Counted from the first letter of the stretch, positions 25,901 through 37,961 are shown. The stretch is DNA of 64,000 bases from Adiantum capillus-veneris (GCA_014529385.2 CM043963.1:67569912-67633911), one strand, 5' to 3'. Translations and numbers: made by a program. Notes: generated from the letters alone by a model not told the origin.

Positions 25901-27289
25901 GAATCCTCACGGAAAATTAATTAATGGTGTGTGCGCAGACCCAGATGTGAGCCTTACCCTAAGTATTTGCTTATGATTGTTTGATAGGTAGAATACAAGG
26001 TACAAGAGGGGACGTCTTAAAATTCTCCTTCCTCTTACACACACACCTCTCTTTTAGATTTGGATGATTTTTCATCATTTTATCAAGAGCTCTCCATCTT
26101 TGGCTTGGTATTTAATAACTAAAAAGCATGCAATTCATCTTAGGGGTGAAAGTATTTGATTGTTGAGATTAAAAAGATTGATGCAGTTAGGATGGGCAGG
26201 GTTGAGAGGAGAGAGATCTAATTGCAAAGGGTTGTTATAAAACCATAAAAGTTTAAAAGTGTATTGAGAAAATTTGATAAATTGCAAAGTACACTCACAA
26301 ACTAGAGAGAGAAGGGGGAGGGTTTGTTTTATGGGGGGAAAATCACCAAACATGTTTTGCTCTAGAATAGAGCTCATTAATGGTGCGTGTGTAAAAGGTA
26401 ATACAAGAGGGGTAAGAGAATAATTTATAGTGAGTGCCTAAAATGGGGAAAGACAATTTTCAAAACTTGTACTCTAGCTCCAAAAACAAGGCATTAAATG
26501 ACATTTGGAGTTCTTTTTAGGGGAAAGAGAGATAATTAAAATAAATGGGAACAATTTATGTGGGTTTTAAATGGAGTCATCTGTAAGGGAAGGAGGGTTA
26601 ATAAAGGGGGGATGGGTACATTTTGAGTGGGTTAAAAATGGAGGGGGGAATTTTGCATAGGGCTCCTACTTGAGGGAGAGGGAGTACAAGGTATAAATAG
26701 AATAAGGAACAAAAAAGGAGGAGGGAATTTTGTATAGGGAGAGTACTCCAATTAAGGGAGAGGGAATTTTACATAGGGAGAGTAATCCAACTAAGGGAGA
26801 GGGAGTACAAGGCATATAAAGAATTGAGAACCAACAAGGGAGGGGAATAAAGCAATAAGGTTTGGGTGGGGTTTTATGAAAAGTCAAAAGTTACAAAGAG
26901 GATAGAACCAAAAGTAGATTACTTGGGAGTGTAACAAAATTCTAAGTAATCTTAGGTTTTTTAAAAAACTAAAATTGGGGGGGGGGGGGGGGAAATGCTC
27001 AATCATATGGTGGAGAAGCAATCTCTCACAAATGTACCTACAAATGTTTTCCAACCATAGTCTACCAATAGAGAATAAGACATTATCCAAACAATGTAGG
27101 TGAGTAAAAGGTAGAAATTAGGGAAAAAAATAGTGAAAAAACCATCTCCCACTGATCTTTTTTTGGGGGGGGAGGGGGGTTGTTAAGGGTGTGGGAGGAG
27201 TAGTTCATTGGTGTGGGAGTATCATCATAATCAATGCCTTAACACTGAGCATACCCCTTGGCTACAACTCTAGCCTTTTACTTTTCCAA
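25901..27289. other. Purine-rich non-coding stretch with short direct repeats
   Basis: Between about 26640 and 26850 the words 'GAGGGAATTTT(G/A)(T/C)ATAGGGAGAGTA' and 'AAGGGAGAGGGAGTACAAGG' recur two to three times, giving a degenerate tandem pattern. A G16 run lies at 26977-26992 and further G runs near 27163-27178. No gene was recognised. Confidence 0.5.
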
Positions 27290-29410
27290 AGAATCATCAA
27301 TTTGATACTTGGTCAATTCACCCCAAAAAACTTGCATTTAGACGGACGGGGCACCAGTTCCCATGTGACATTCCCCTCTATGGCATCTATCTCCTATTCC
27401 TTATCTTTCTTCCAGACCGCCTGTTTGAGAGGCTCTCCTACATGTGTAGGCTCACGGTCTTGCATAGCATGGGCCATCAATCCATAAATGACATGAAGAG
27501 ACTCACCAATGATGGGATCATCGTGGACCATCGTGTACCTCCCACTCTGAGGAGTGCCCTCAATGCCAGAATCGCGCAAAGTCTGACGAGCCCAGGATGG
27601 AAGTCGCTTGAAAGACGTTGCCTCCGCTCTCTCACCATCACTTGGAACATCAATAAAATCCTTAGGGTCACCATCAAAGACACCAGCTGGCTCATCTAGA
27701 TCCGGCAGATCCATTGGAACCTCCATAATAGGAGTAGGTGCTGTTGGAACTCTCTGGTTAGCACGTGAATGTGCTAGCAACTAACTGTCTCTTGTATCAC
27801 CAAGCATCAAAGTAATCTTAGCTTGTTGAGGCTGAGATTGTACCCCCTCTGGAGCACTCCTCTCATCAAACAACAAATCTCTGCTCACTACAATCTCCTA
27901 CGTAGTGGGGTCATACAACCTATATCCCATCGACTGGGAGTTGTACCCCACAAAGACGTGTCTCTTAGACCTGGAATCCATCTTCCCCTGTCGATTCTTA
28001 GGAACATATGCATAGGCATCACATCTAAAAAATCAAAAGTAAGAAACATCTGGTTTGCTACCCAAATAGACCTCAAAAGGAGTCTTACCAAGCACCGTTG
28101 CTGTGGGAGATCTATTAATGATATGCACCACAATAGCAAATGCTTATGCCCTGAGCTTTTGCAGAAGACTCTTGTGTGCCAACATGGTCCTAGACATCTC
28201 CACCATTGTCATCTTCCTCCTTTCACTACACCATTCTCCCTCTTTATGCCCTTCCCTACACACAACCTCTACATCTCACCTGAGGTGAACTCCCCACCTT
28301 TGTGAGATCTACAGTTTTGAGTCTCTTTCAGCACCAAGGCTAGCCACTCCTTGAAGCTAAGGAAAGCTTCACTCTTGTTTTTCAAAAAGAAAACAAAAGT
28401 TAGCCGGTTGTAATCATCTACAATGAGCATTACCACTAAGTGAAGTATTCTGCATGGGTCAGCACAAATCCATGCGTACCGATTCAAGAGACTGGTTTGC
28501 CCTCCTAGATGTCTTTTTCTGATGTTGCTTCCCCTTGATGCAAGAGCTACACATGCTCTTGTACATCCCAATATCTGGCAGTCCTGACACCATCTAGTTC
28601 CTGTTTGCCTGCCACAAATAATCATTATTGAGATGGCCATACCTAACATGCCACAACTCACTGATGGCCAAATCAGAAAGGTAGCGAGTCAGAGCCCTGG
28701 AATCGTATAACTTATACACACCATGCTCCTCATCGTGTATGTTGATCTCGTACCCAAAACTGATCCTCAGAAAATTCCACCAATAGGCCAAGCTTGCAAA
28801 GCTCCCATACTTACAGAACGTGAAAACTGAGATCATGCACATAGAGTATCTTGGAGGTAAAAGAGCCTCCCTTGCCATGCAAAATCAAACGTACATCTCC
28901 GACACCATGACCATCAATGATGGATTTGTCACCAATATAGATCTTCCCAGACATTGCTCATAGATTCTGAAGACCTTCTTTGGACGGCATCATGTGGTTA
29001 GAAGCTACTATCCACAATCCATTCACGTGCTGCTAGCACCTGGAGCCCTACCTCACCAGATGAGGATGGCTCATCATCATCTAGCAAATCAATGTGCACA
29101 AATGCAGGTGTTCGTGTAAGAGCACCTGAAGAATGATCCTTCTCCTTTGAAGTACCTTTCTTTGGGCAATCTCGTTGGATGTGACCAGGCTTGCCACATC
29201 GAAACACGTCTTGTCCTTCTTGGAAGCCTCCTGCTTCCCTCCATCCTTAGACTGTTGTTGTTGGGTCTTGCCTTTGCCTTGCTGCTTCTTCTTCTTATTC
29301 TTAGAACCTTGCCCGATCAAGAATACCGATTCCCCTCTGCCTCCAGAGTTGGTCCCAAATCTGTCCTCCTGATCCAAGATCATGGGCACATGCTCTTCGA
29401 TCAAAGAAGA
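27290..29410 (-). pseudogene. Ty1/copia gag-protease-integrase-RT start, heavily decayed
   Basis: Minus-strand pieces in copia order start with gag C-terminus and zinc knuckle ('FRCGKPGHIQRDC', 29207-29160, split from its first Cys by a frameshift). Protease follows as 'WIVDSSF' with the active-site Gly replaced. Integrase pieces are 28878-28594 ('LWHVRYGHLN') and 28661-28269 ('VDDYNRLTFVFFL', 'SHKGGEF', where the usual catalytic Asp before xGGEF is missing). Next are 'GYRLYDPTT' near 27920 and the RT approach 'LKQAVWKK', stop, 'EIDAIEGNVTWELV' near 27395-27330. At least a dozen stops and several frameshifts are present. The gag N-terminus is cut at about 29410, directly at the MITE that follows. 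RT is cut at about 27290. Confidence 0.9.
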
Positions 29411-29415
29411 ATAAA

Positions 29416-29848
29416 GGGGAAATTACCAAAATACCCCTCTAATTTGAGGAAATTCCCAAAATACCCCTCAAATTTCATAAATTCCCAAAATGCCCTTCAA
29501 ATTTTCCAAAATTCCCAAAATACCCCTGGATGTGAGACTAAATTTCTCGAAAAATAAATTTTTCTGTAGGTCTTCACAAGAAGAGTGATTGTCTATCGTA
29601 CAAGATGCTAAAACTACAATTTGAGTTGGTTACGTAGGCTTTGGAGATGAATTGCTTCATTATTTTTAGACATAATTGCCTTTTTTGCGATCGTAACTAG
29701 TGACAAATTACATGCTGAGCACTCAAAAACGGATCTCAATTGTCAAAAACGAATGAAGATTAGAAAATCTTGAACATTCTAACCAAAATAGATACAAGGG
29801 TATTTTGGGAATTTCCTCAAATTAGAGGGGTATTTTGGTAATTTTCCC
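29416..29848. mobile_element. MITE-like element with ~50-bp terminal inverted repeats (copy 1)
   Basis: The left end reads GGGGAAATTACCAAAATACC, then CCTCTAATTTGAGGAAATTC. The right end is its reverse complement with one or two differences over about 50 bases. The total is about 433 bp with no coding capacity. Subterminal copies of 'AATTCCCAAAATACCCCTC' repeat several times at the left. A relative in the opposite orientation lies at 39404-39760. AATAA-like sequence is present on both sides, but no clean target duplication can be defined. It abuts the copia gag truncation at 29410, so it either inserted there or marks a later breakpoint. Confidence 0.88.
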
Positions 29849-29883
29849 AATAATAAAAACCACCATAACTGTCGGGTAACTAG

Positions 29884-30407
29884 CCTCGTGACTAATTGAC
29901 ACCACCTCTCTTAGGTGGGATCTACAGTCCCTATTGATTGGGGGTGGCGGGATTAGTTTTTCACCGTCCGATGGTGGTTTAATCCCCAAGTGATCACCAT
30001 GTGATCACAATTAAAGTGAACCCCAAGCAAATTTGATGTGAACATCAAGTGACCACCAGGTGATCCCCATGTGAATCCCAATCAACATGTGATCACCTTG
30101 TGACCCCACCCATTACCAAGTGATTACAGTGTGACCCCGACTATCCCAAAGTGATTGCAGTGTGACCTCGTCCATCCCAAAGTGAACACCATGTGATCCC
30201 CCGTCATTTATGCTATATCATTCTATGTTCATCCACCCATTTCAAGTGGCGCGTGGTAGCTTAATGAGAGAGTCATGGCCTCCGGTTGCGTAGGTGGTGG
30301 GTTCTAGTCGTAGGGGCTCAACCGTCCGAAATCTTTTTATTCTTGATAATAAATGGACGATCCACATCGTTCGAATTAGTCATGAGGGGTGTCAATTAGT
30401 CACGAGG
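29884..30407. mobile_element. Mutator-like non-autonomous element with 9-bp target duplication
   Basis: An exact 20-base inverted repeat (CCTCGTGACTAATTGACACC and its complement) sits at 29884-29903 and 30388-30407. It is flanked immediately by the direct repeat GGTAACTAG at 29875-29883 and 30408-30416. A 9-base target duplication is typical of Mutator-type transposition. A second partial copy of the terminus ('AATTAGTCATGAGG') lies just inside the right end at about 30375. The interior has a run of 'AGTGATCACC/CATGTGATC' words (about 29990-30205) and a tRNA-like segment. No transposase is present. The two ends and the duplication are read directly. Confidence 0.85.
30250..30312 (+). other. 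tRNA-like segment (A- and B-box words), possibly SINE-derived
   Basis: 'GCGTGGTAGCTTAATGAG' resembles a pol III A box and 'GGTGGGTTCTAGTCG', about 45 bases later, a B box (consensus GGTTCRANNCC). The distance suits an internal pol III promoter. I could not fold a clean tRNA cloverleaf, so a tRNA gene is not called; a SINE head carried inside the Mutator-like element is the better guess. Confidence 0.3.
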
Positions 30408-30449
30408 GGTAACTAGCACAAGAGAACAGAGGCCGGACAAGAGAATAGC

Positions 30450-30451
<2 letters not shown>

Positions 30452-30505
<54 letters not shown>
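30452..30505. repeat. (GA)n microsatellite
   Basis: About 27 GA dinucleotides without interruption. Confidence 0.98.
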
Positions 30506-30509
<4 letters not shown>

Positions 30510-30637
30510 ATGCATGAAAATTGCCATGCTTCTTCACCTCGCATATTCAAAGCTTCTCTCTCACCTTGCACACCCCCATGTACCTCCTAATGAAAAGGAA
30601 TGTGCTAGCCCTAAATCTTCCACAAATCACAGATGAG

Positions 30638-30640
<3 letters not shown>

Positions 30641-30681
<41 letters not shown>
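30641..30681. repeat. (GA)n microsatellite
   Basis: About 20 GA dinucleotides, followed by 'AATGAAATGAAATG'. The 30506-30640 interval between the two tracts has no recognised gene. Confidence 0.98.
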
Positions 30682-30685
<4 letters not shown>

Positions 30686-31229
30686 GAAATGAAATGTTAT
30701 ATTTGACGTCTTCAAAAGGCCAAAATGACCTATGAGACTAAACTGATACAATCCTGATGAATCTGATACAATGTCAAGGTACAAAATGAAATGAACTGAA
30801 ATAAAATAAAGCCTAAATGGCTACTGTTATGAATCTAAGGAGCTCAAAACTGTGTAGCACTATAAAGTGTGTGGCGGTGATACAGTGGGTAGTACAATTT
30901 CAATGTATGAATATCAATGTCCGAGGATGTCCAGCATCGGTTGTTGTAGAATATCGTCAATGTCCACCATGGTAAGTACGCGTACTGGGCTTCTCGCATG
31001 TCGAGCTAAAATGATATGTATCCTCTATTGTAGTTTCTGTTGTCGATGCTATGAGATACCCCCTAGTCGCGGTGGCGGGCGTCTGAATCTCCCTACCTTA
31101 GTAGCCCGATCAATTAACGTACCTCTGGTGTGGGTGATATCTGAGCTATGCTGAGTGGTCTGGTGCCCCTTTGTCTGTCGAGTAGGTGGTCTAAAGAAAC
31201 CTATAATATGCCTCTGAGATTGTATCTCT
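30682..31229. other. No gene recognised; possible LINE 3' tail region
   Basis: No motif is seen. Because the LINE fragment to the right is on the minus strand, this stretch may include its 3' untranslated end. Confidence 0.3.
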
Positions 31230-31690
31230 GTGCTTGTCTCTACAATAGGCTCTCTCTATGTCTGCATAAGTCAAGTAAAAATAACTCAAGACATCTCTAA
31301 TCCTGATATCTCATGACCCTGGAGAGTGGTCTAAAACCCTCTCTGACGAGACAATGAGATCGCCCTCGTATCTCATAATACACCGGATAGTGACATATGT
31401 AATGCAGCTCTGTCTCAGGCTCCAAATGGCATAGCTGGCATATCCTAGCATGTGCAGGTATCCCCCTAAATTTGCCAATCTTGACCTCAAGCTGATGTGA
31501 AGAGGTGCGTAACTGACCAATAGCGCACTGTATCTCCCAAGATAAATGTGTATCCATGTAACTAGGTCTAGTCACAAACCCGTCCTCAATCAGTTGGAGA
31601 AGATACTCTCTATAGAAAACCATCTTCATGCCCAACTCTTGTGTCGGTTGAATCCAAGTCCTCATAGTATTAAGCTGAGACAAGTCCTAA
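31230..31690 (-). pseudogene. Non-LTR retrotransposon (LINE) ORF2 C-terminal fragment
   Basis: A 128-codon minus-strand frame (31683-31297) includes 'TSSHQLEVKIGKFRGIPAHA', then 'RICQLCHLEPETELHYICHY'. This is the Cys/His pattern found after RT in many LINE ORF2 proteins (CxxC ... ExExHxxxxCxxY; the last Cys is His/Tyr-shifted here). After the stop the frame continues with 'DLCRHRESLL'-like coding. RT itself is not attached, so only the 3' end survives. The right edge near 31690 abuts the gypsy gag. Confidence 0.6.
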
Positions 31691-31733
31691 TGAATGAGCA
31701 TGGTGATCTATGTGCACATAATAGACCAAGAGT

Positions 31734-32341
31734 GTGTATTATACCAAATATGTGTCTTTACGACGTTACGCCCCACCAATGACTATGGAACAACAGATTG
31801 CTCGTTTTTGTCAGGGTTTAAACAAACCCTTGAGTAACCGGCTGGAAGCTATGAGACCCACCTCTATTCAAGATGCTCTTCTAAGAGCTAAACCACTTGC
31901 AACGGATGAAACCCTCCTGCCAGAAACTATTACAACTACAATAACTCTAGAGGAAGAGCAAGGGGGAATTATAATCAAGGAGGTCAGCGAAGGGTAGTGT
32001 CAGCTGCAGCCAATATAGAGCAGACTTTTCCCAACATCAGATGCTATGGTTGCAATAGAATGGGACACTACAGAAGTCAATGTCCTAAGGGACAAAATCC
32101 TCAAACTGCTACCGGAGCCCCTTCTCAGACTCAAATAGGACAAGGGAATAACCAAAGAGGTAGAGGCAATAGAGGACGAGGCAGAGGAAGAGGTAGAGGA
32201 GCCAGAACTTATGCTGCATTAGGAGAACCTACATTGCAGGATGAGGAAGATGAAAGAGCTACTCTTTTTGCCGCCATTGATAATCCTGGAGCTCGACAAC
32301 AGTACGCTGTCATCCAAACCACTGCAAAACAGAGAAGGTGA
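31734..32341 (+). pseudogene. Chromovirus gag, C-terminal half
   Basis: The first open stretch (31734-31997) has 'QQIARFCQGLNKPLSNRLEA', typical of plant gypsy gag. A frame change near 31945-31990 leads into 31997-32341, with the zinc knuckle 'CYGCNRMGHYRSQC' (about 32043-32084, CX2CX4HX4C) and an Arg-Gly-rich block 'GRGNRGRGRGRGRGARTYAA'. A further frame change near 32330 joins it to the protease. The gag N-terminus is missing. Confidence 0.85.
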
Positions 32342-32921
32342 ACAATTTGAACTACTTATAGATTGTGGCAGCACACACTCTTTTCTCTCCCCTAAATGTT
32401 TAAGAAAACTTAAATTGAACCAATATCCTACCAAGAAATTAATAGTAGAATTAGCAAATGGGAAAGAGGTTCTATCTCAATTTACAGCTGGGAAAGTTGA
32501 GTTTGAACTAGGGGGAACCCTGACTTCATCCTACTTTCGAACTCTTCCAGTAGGAATCTATGATGGTATCCTAGGAATGGATTGGCTAATCAAAAATCAA
32601 GCCCAAATTCACTTTGCTCAAGGGAACTTAACCTTCAAAAATCACTTAGGTGAAGAAACATTAGTACAAGGATTAAATGGGAAACCTAAGGCTCATTCAG
32701 TCAAGGCTAGCCGACTTCTGAAGGGGTTACGTAAAGGGCAACAGATCTTTGTAGTGAAACTCAACAAGGCAGATGATTCAAGGGACAACCCAACTCCAGA
32801 ATGGCTTAAAGAATTTTCGGATATATTTCCGGAAGATCTTTCGAATTTACCTCCTCCCAGAGATATAGATCACGAAATTGAAACCTTTCCAGGTAGTGAA
32901 CCAATTTCAAGAAGACCCTAA
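32241..32921 (+). pseudogene. Chromovirus protease
   Basis: The protease core is 'FELLIDCGSTHSFLSPKCL', with D-C-G in place of D-T/S-G, followed by 'LIVELANGKEV' and 'GIYDGILGMDWL', the usual I-L-G-M-D-W-L signature of plant gypsy proteases. The frame continues as the linker to RT ('WLKEFSDIFPEDLSNLPPPR') and stops at 32919-32921. The open stretch before residue 35 is out-of-frame gag. Confidence 0.88.
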
Positions 32922-34140
32922 AAAATGTCCCTCCCTGAAGCTATTGAATTAAAGGAACAGCTTCGTCAGCTTATTGAGCAGGATTCATAAGACCAAGCAT
33001 TTCACCTTGGGGAGCACGTGTTCTATTCCAAAAGAAGAAGGACGGATCCTTACGTCTCTGCATTGATTATAGGGGGCTTAACCAGGTATCAGTAAAGAAT
33101 AAGTACCCCATTCCTCGCATCGATGAATTGCTTGACAGGTTACATGGAGCCAAGGTATTCACAAAAATTGATCTTAGATCAAGTTACCACCAAATCCGGA
33201 TTAAGGAGGCAGATATTTACAAAACTGCTTTCAACACCTGGTATGGGCATTATGAATTCATAGTGATGCCCTTTGGCCTTACAAATGCTCCAGCCACTTT
33301 TAACCGTCTCATGTAAGATATATTCAGAGAATATCTGGATGATTTTGTGTTGGTGTTTTTCGATGATATCCTGGTATTTTCTAAGGATGAAAAAGATCAT
33401 GAAGACCATGTACGTAAAGTACTCCATCTTCTAGGCCAACATCAGTTATATGCCAAGATGAGTAAATGTGTGTTCTCCACACCAGAAGTTAGCTATCTTG
33501 GTTTTATAATCAACCCTGAAGGAATTTCAGTAGACCCCGCAAAGGTTAAAGATATAATAGACTGGCCACAACGCAAAATAGTCAGTGAGATTAGAGGATT
33601 TTTGGGCATTACAGGATGGTATAGAATCTTTGTCAAAGATTATGCAGTTATCGTCGCTCCCTTGACGCAGTTACTTAAAAAGTCAGCCAAACTTACTTGG
33701 GGGAAAGAACAGGAAGATTGTTTCTTCAAACTAAAACAAAATCTCACATCAGCTCCCGTACTCAAACTTCCGGACTTCACTTAAGAGTTTGAAGTAGTAA
33801 CAGATGCCAGCGGTCTTGCTATAGGAGGAGTCTTAAACCTAGAAGGTAGGCCAGTCGCCTTTACTTCACGAAAATTAAGAATCCACGAGTTGAACTATCC
33901 AACTCATGATTTGGAACTTCTAGCTGTCATCCATGCTCTAAAACTCTGGAGGCATTACCTTCTAGGAGGAAAATTTCAATTGATCACCAATCATCAGAGT
34001 TTAAAATGGATTTTCTCACAAGCAACACTCAACATGAGGCAGAGAAGATGGATTGAACTATTACAGGAATATGACTTTGAGATAAAGTATAAACCGGGGA
34101 AAGAGAATGTGGTTGCTGACGCTCTTAGCCGTAAGGTTTT
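32922..34140 (+). pseudogene. Chromovirus reverse transcriptase and RNase H
   Basis: After the stop, RT begins '[16 protein letters not shown]', has a frameshift near 32985, then '[15 protein letters not shown]', '[15 protein letters not shown]', '[17 protein letters not shown]' (stop at 33314), 'VFFDDILVFSKD' (polymerase motif as FFDD) and 'GFLGITGWYR'. A stop at 33782 precedes RNase H: 'FEVVTDASGLAIGGVL', 'FTSRKLRIHELNYPTHDLEL', 'ITNHQSLKWI' and 'NVVADALSRK'. In the usual TDH motif the Asp is Asn here. Polymerase and RNase H are recognisable throughout, but the frame is broken. Confidence 0.93.
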
Positions 34141-35613
34141 TCTTGGGGCTATTTCCACAGTTGACAATCCAATCCTCTGCAAGGTTAAAGAAGCTTCCCT
34201 GGAAGATAAGGATTATCAAAAACTTTTACAGGTTATCAATCAACAGGATCTAAAAGAAAAAGAAAAAGACAAAATCAAGGATTATTCACTTGAAGAGGGG
34301 CTTCTCTATTATAAGTATCAGCTTTACATTCCTAAAAATCCAACATTAAAGGAGTTAATCCTTTATGAAGGACATAATGCTCCAGTTGCCGGCCATCCCG
34401 GCTATGCAAAGACCCTTAATGCCATAAGGAAAAGCTATTTGCCATAAGGAATGAAAGGAGATATACTTTGCTACATCAGACAATGTCTTTCCTGTCAAAG
34501 GATTAAGGCTGAACGAGTAATGATGCCAGGAAAACTTCAACCATTGGACATTCCTTAGATGAAGTGGGAACTCATTAGCATGGACTTTGTAACAGGTTTC
34601 CCACTGTTCAAGGGGGTTACGACTCCATTATGGTGTTAGTGGATATGTTGACTAAAGTCTCCCACTTGATGCCTGTAAAAACAACTTATACTGCATCAGA
34701 CATAAGCCGTCTCTTTATCAAAGAGATCTTCAGATTGCACGGGCTTCCTAAGAGAATAGTCAGTGACAGAGATGCAAAATTCACTTCAAAATTCTGGAAA
34801 GCTTTATTTGAATCCTTAGGAACTCAGCTATGTTTCACTACATCCTATCACCCCCAGACAGACGGCCAGACAGAAAGAGTAAACCAAGTCATTGAAGACA
34901 TCCTTAGAGCCTATTGTGGTAGAGAACCCCGGAAATGGATCCAATTTCTTCCTTTGGTGGAATTCGCCTATAACTCTTCTTTTCATCAAAGCATTGGGAT
35001 GTCCCCATTCAATGCTCTTTATGGGCATGAGTGCATATCACCCCTAATTTTTTCTGACCCTACTACAAGGGTAGAAACTTCAAAGCAAATGTTAGAGGAA
35101 ATGGATGCCCAAACCGAAGCCATAAGGCAAGACATTCAGGCAGCCAAGGATCGCCAGAAACAATATGCTGATAAAAAACGGTCTGATCGGGTTTTCAAAC
35201 AAGGAGATAAAGTATTTCTAAGGGTGCGGCAAAAAAGAAGCACTCTATCCTTGGGAAAATACAAAAAACTAAGCCCCAGATATTGTGGACCGTATGAAGT
35301 GATTAAAGTAATCAGTGATCAAGCTTATAAACTAAATTTTCATGAGCATCTCAAGGTCCATAATGTCTTCCATATCAGTCTTCTAAAACCTTACATCCCA
35401 AATCCAAATCATACTCTAGATGACGAACAAATTGTGCTACAGAAGCAAGGAATTCTTGAACTCCAACCAGATTGTATTCTCGATACCAGGGAAAGGAGTC
35501 TAAGAAACAGGGTTATCAGAGAATATTTGGTCAAATGGAAGGACTACCCTACCGAGGATGCCACCTGGGAGGATGAAGTATCCCTTCACAAGGATTTTCC
35601 CAATTTCGGTTGA
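34141..35613 (+). pseudogene. Chromovirus integrase with C-terminal chromodomain
   Basis: The zinc-binding HHCC domain ('GHNAPVAGHPGYAKTLNAIR', then 'CLSCQRIKAE') carries a stop at 34445. After another stop near 34556 and a frameshift near 34610, a 327-codon open frame (34630-35613) holds the catalytic core. The three acids are present: D in 'ISMDFVTG', D in 'IVSDRDAKF' and E in 'DGQTERVNQ'. Then come the 'GPYEVIKVI' and 'HNVFHISLLKPY' C-terminal signatures and a chromodomain, 'REYLVKWKDYPTEDATWEDE' (about 35515-35578). Chromodomains of this group are thought to direct integration to heterochromatin. Confidence 0.93.
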
Positions 35614-36123
35614 GATGAGGACGTCTCAAATCCTTAAGTTGGGGTGATTGTAAGGTTTTCAGTTTCCGAAACCTTCAAAAATGTACTAAGCTTGAAAAAC
35701 TTAATGGAAAATACTATTGCAAGACTCCAAACACTATTAATTTTGGTATTTTTAGAATTATAAGCAGAGCTTTACTATGTCTAGAAATTATCAGAATCTG
35801 ATTCCGATAAAAACAGGAACAGTTACGTGATCTGGAAAATTACCATAGAAATTTAATTAATAACAAAAATTGGATGGTTCATTATTAATCATTAGTCAAG
35901 ACTTCTTTACAATAAGGTTCTAGAGTTAAATAGGAAATTCCAAATGTCATCATCGAAAATTTGCAAAAATCAAACAGGCAAATTCTGGAAGGTATGGGGT
36001 GAGTGTGGAAGCTGGGGAAACTTGCCAGGAGCAGTGATGGCTGAAAAATGCGCCATTTTCAAGCTGGGGGGCTGCTTGGACTAGGGGAAAGCTGCCAAAA
36101 GCTGCCAGATGCCCAGAAAAAGC

Positions 36124-36131
36124 TATAAATA
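36124..36131 (+). promoter_or_regulatory. TATA box inside the LTR (first candidate)
   Basis: TATAAATA is followed about 30 bases later by a pyrimidine-rich start-like region (CATTCTCTTCATATTTTG) and 'CTCTCTCATCTAGGGAG'. It lies 475 bases into the LTR. Confidence 0.45.
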
Positions 36132-36569
36132 GGACCATTCTCTTCATATTTTGTTAGACTCGTAGCCTTGAGAATTTCTCTCTCATCTAGGGAGAAACAC
36201 TACGCAAAAATCATTAGAGTTAAATCTCTAATTGATTAACCCTAACGGTAATTAACCTAATCCTTCTTAATTAGTAAGGTTAGATTAAGATAAATGGTTA
36301 ATTAATCAAAGATTAGGCCTATATATGCTTCTTAAACCTCTTTAAATTAATTAATCTCTGTTGATTATTATAATTAAGCTTAGTAATACTAAGCTAATTA
36401 TTTATCCTCTCATATTAGGGCTGAAATTAGCCAATTTAACCATGAATTAATGGTAATAATATTAATTAGGATTAGATTAAGTTGAATTAATTATCAAAGA
36501 TACATCAGACAGTTATTAATCTAAGAAAATTATCCTATAATTTTATGAGAAGTTTTCCTAATTAATTAG

Positions 36570-37700
36570 GCCCAATTACCCTGTTTTTTTGAACAATTTT
36601 AATAGGGGAAATTAGACAATGGAATTTAAACACTTACATATAATTATCAGTGGTTCATTAGGTGTTCAAGAACCGGTGATAATTAAGAAAAGTTCAGAAA
36701 GTTAATTTAGCTAATTAATTGAGCTAAAATACCCTGTTTTTTGAGCAATTTTAATAGGGGAAATTAGTAAATGGAATTCAAATTCTTCCATATAATTATC
36801 AATGGTTAATTAAGTGTTCAAGTACCTGTGATAACTAGGAAAAGTTCAGAAAGGTAATTTAGCTAATTACTTTAGCTAAAATACCCTATTTTTTGAGCAA
36901 TTTTAATAGGGGAAATTAGTAAATGGAATTTAAACACTTGCATATAATTATCAGTGGTTAATTAGGTGTTCAAAAACACGTGATAATTAGGAGAAGTTCA
37001 GGAAATTAAATTAGCTAATTACTTTAGCTAAAATACTCTGCTTTTTGAGCAATTTAAATAGAGGAAATTAGTAAATGGAATTCAAATGCTGTCATATAAT
37101 TATCAGGGGTTAATTAAGTGTTAGAAAATGCGTGATGATTAGGAGAAGTTTAGAAGATTAATTTAGCTAATTACTTTAGCAAAAATACCATATTTTTAAA
37201 GAAATTTTAATAGGTGAAATTAGTAAATGGAATTCAAATGCTTCCATATAATTATCAGTGGTTAATTAGGTGTTAAAAAATCCATGATAATTAGGAGAAG
37301 TTCAGGAAATTAAATTAGCTAATTACTTTAGCTTAAATACCCTATTTTTTGAACAATTTTAATAGGGTAAATTAGTAAATGGAATTAAAATACTTCCATA
37401 TAATTATCAGTGGTTAATTAGGTGTTCAAGAACCCTTGATAATTATAATAAAGTCATAAAATTAATCTAGATAATTACTTTAGCTAAAATACCTTGTTTT
37501 TTGAGAAATTTAAATAGGGGAAATTAGTAAATAGATTGAAATTGAATTGAGATCTTTATCAAAGTTTTATTAGACCTCAAGGAACCTGTGGTAATTATGC
37601 TACCATTGGGAAATTAGTTTAATTATATATCCCAGTAAAATTACTCCAATTTTTGGGAAGAATAAAAAAGGGAAATATAGTAAAGTAAATAGAAACCCTT
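36570..37700. repeat. Tandem array, ~152-bp unit, about 8 copies, within the LTR
   Basis: The landmark 'TTTTTTGA(A/G)CAATTTTAATAGGGG' occurs near 36591, 36743, 36896, 37047, 37199, 37351, 37503 and, diverged, 37655, a constant step of 151-153. Each unit continues with 'AAATTAGTAAATGGAATT', 'CATATAATTATCAGTGGTTA', 'AGGTGTTCAA' and 'TTAGCTAATTACTTTAGCTA'. Copies differ by scattered substitutions. Confidence 0.95.
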
Positions 37701-37961
37701 TGATATCAATATCAGAGAAGGAATATACCTTGGAAAATCTATTATAATTATCCTAACCTTAGATAAATAGTTTAGGTACGTATTTTGGTCAAAAGTAACC
37801 AATTTTTATATATAATGGATAAAAAAAATTAAGAAATAAAATTATCTAAGTGCCAAAGAATTAACCGAGGTCCAAAACCATTATTTTTGGGTAAACAAGG
37901 AAAAATAAATGTTATTCAATAAATCCTCTAATGGATTAAGTCTTTTTATAAGGCTGCCGAA

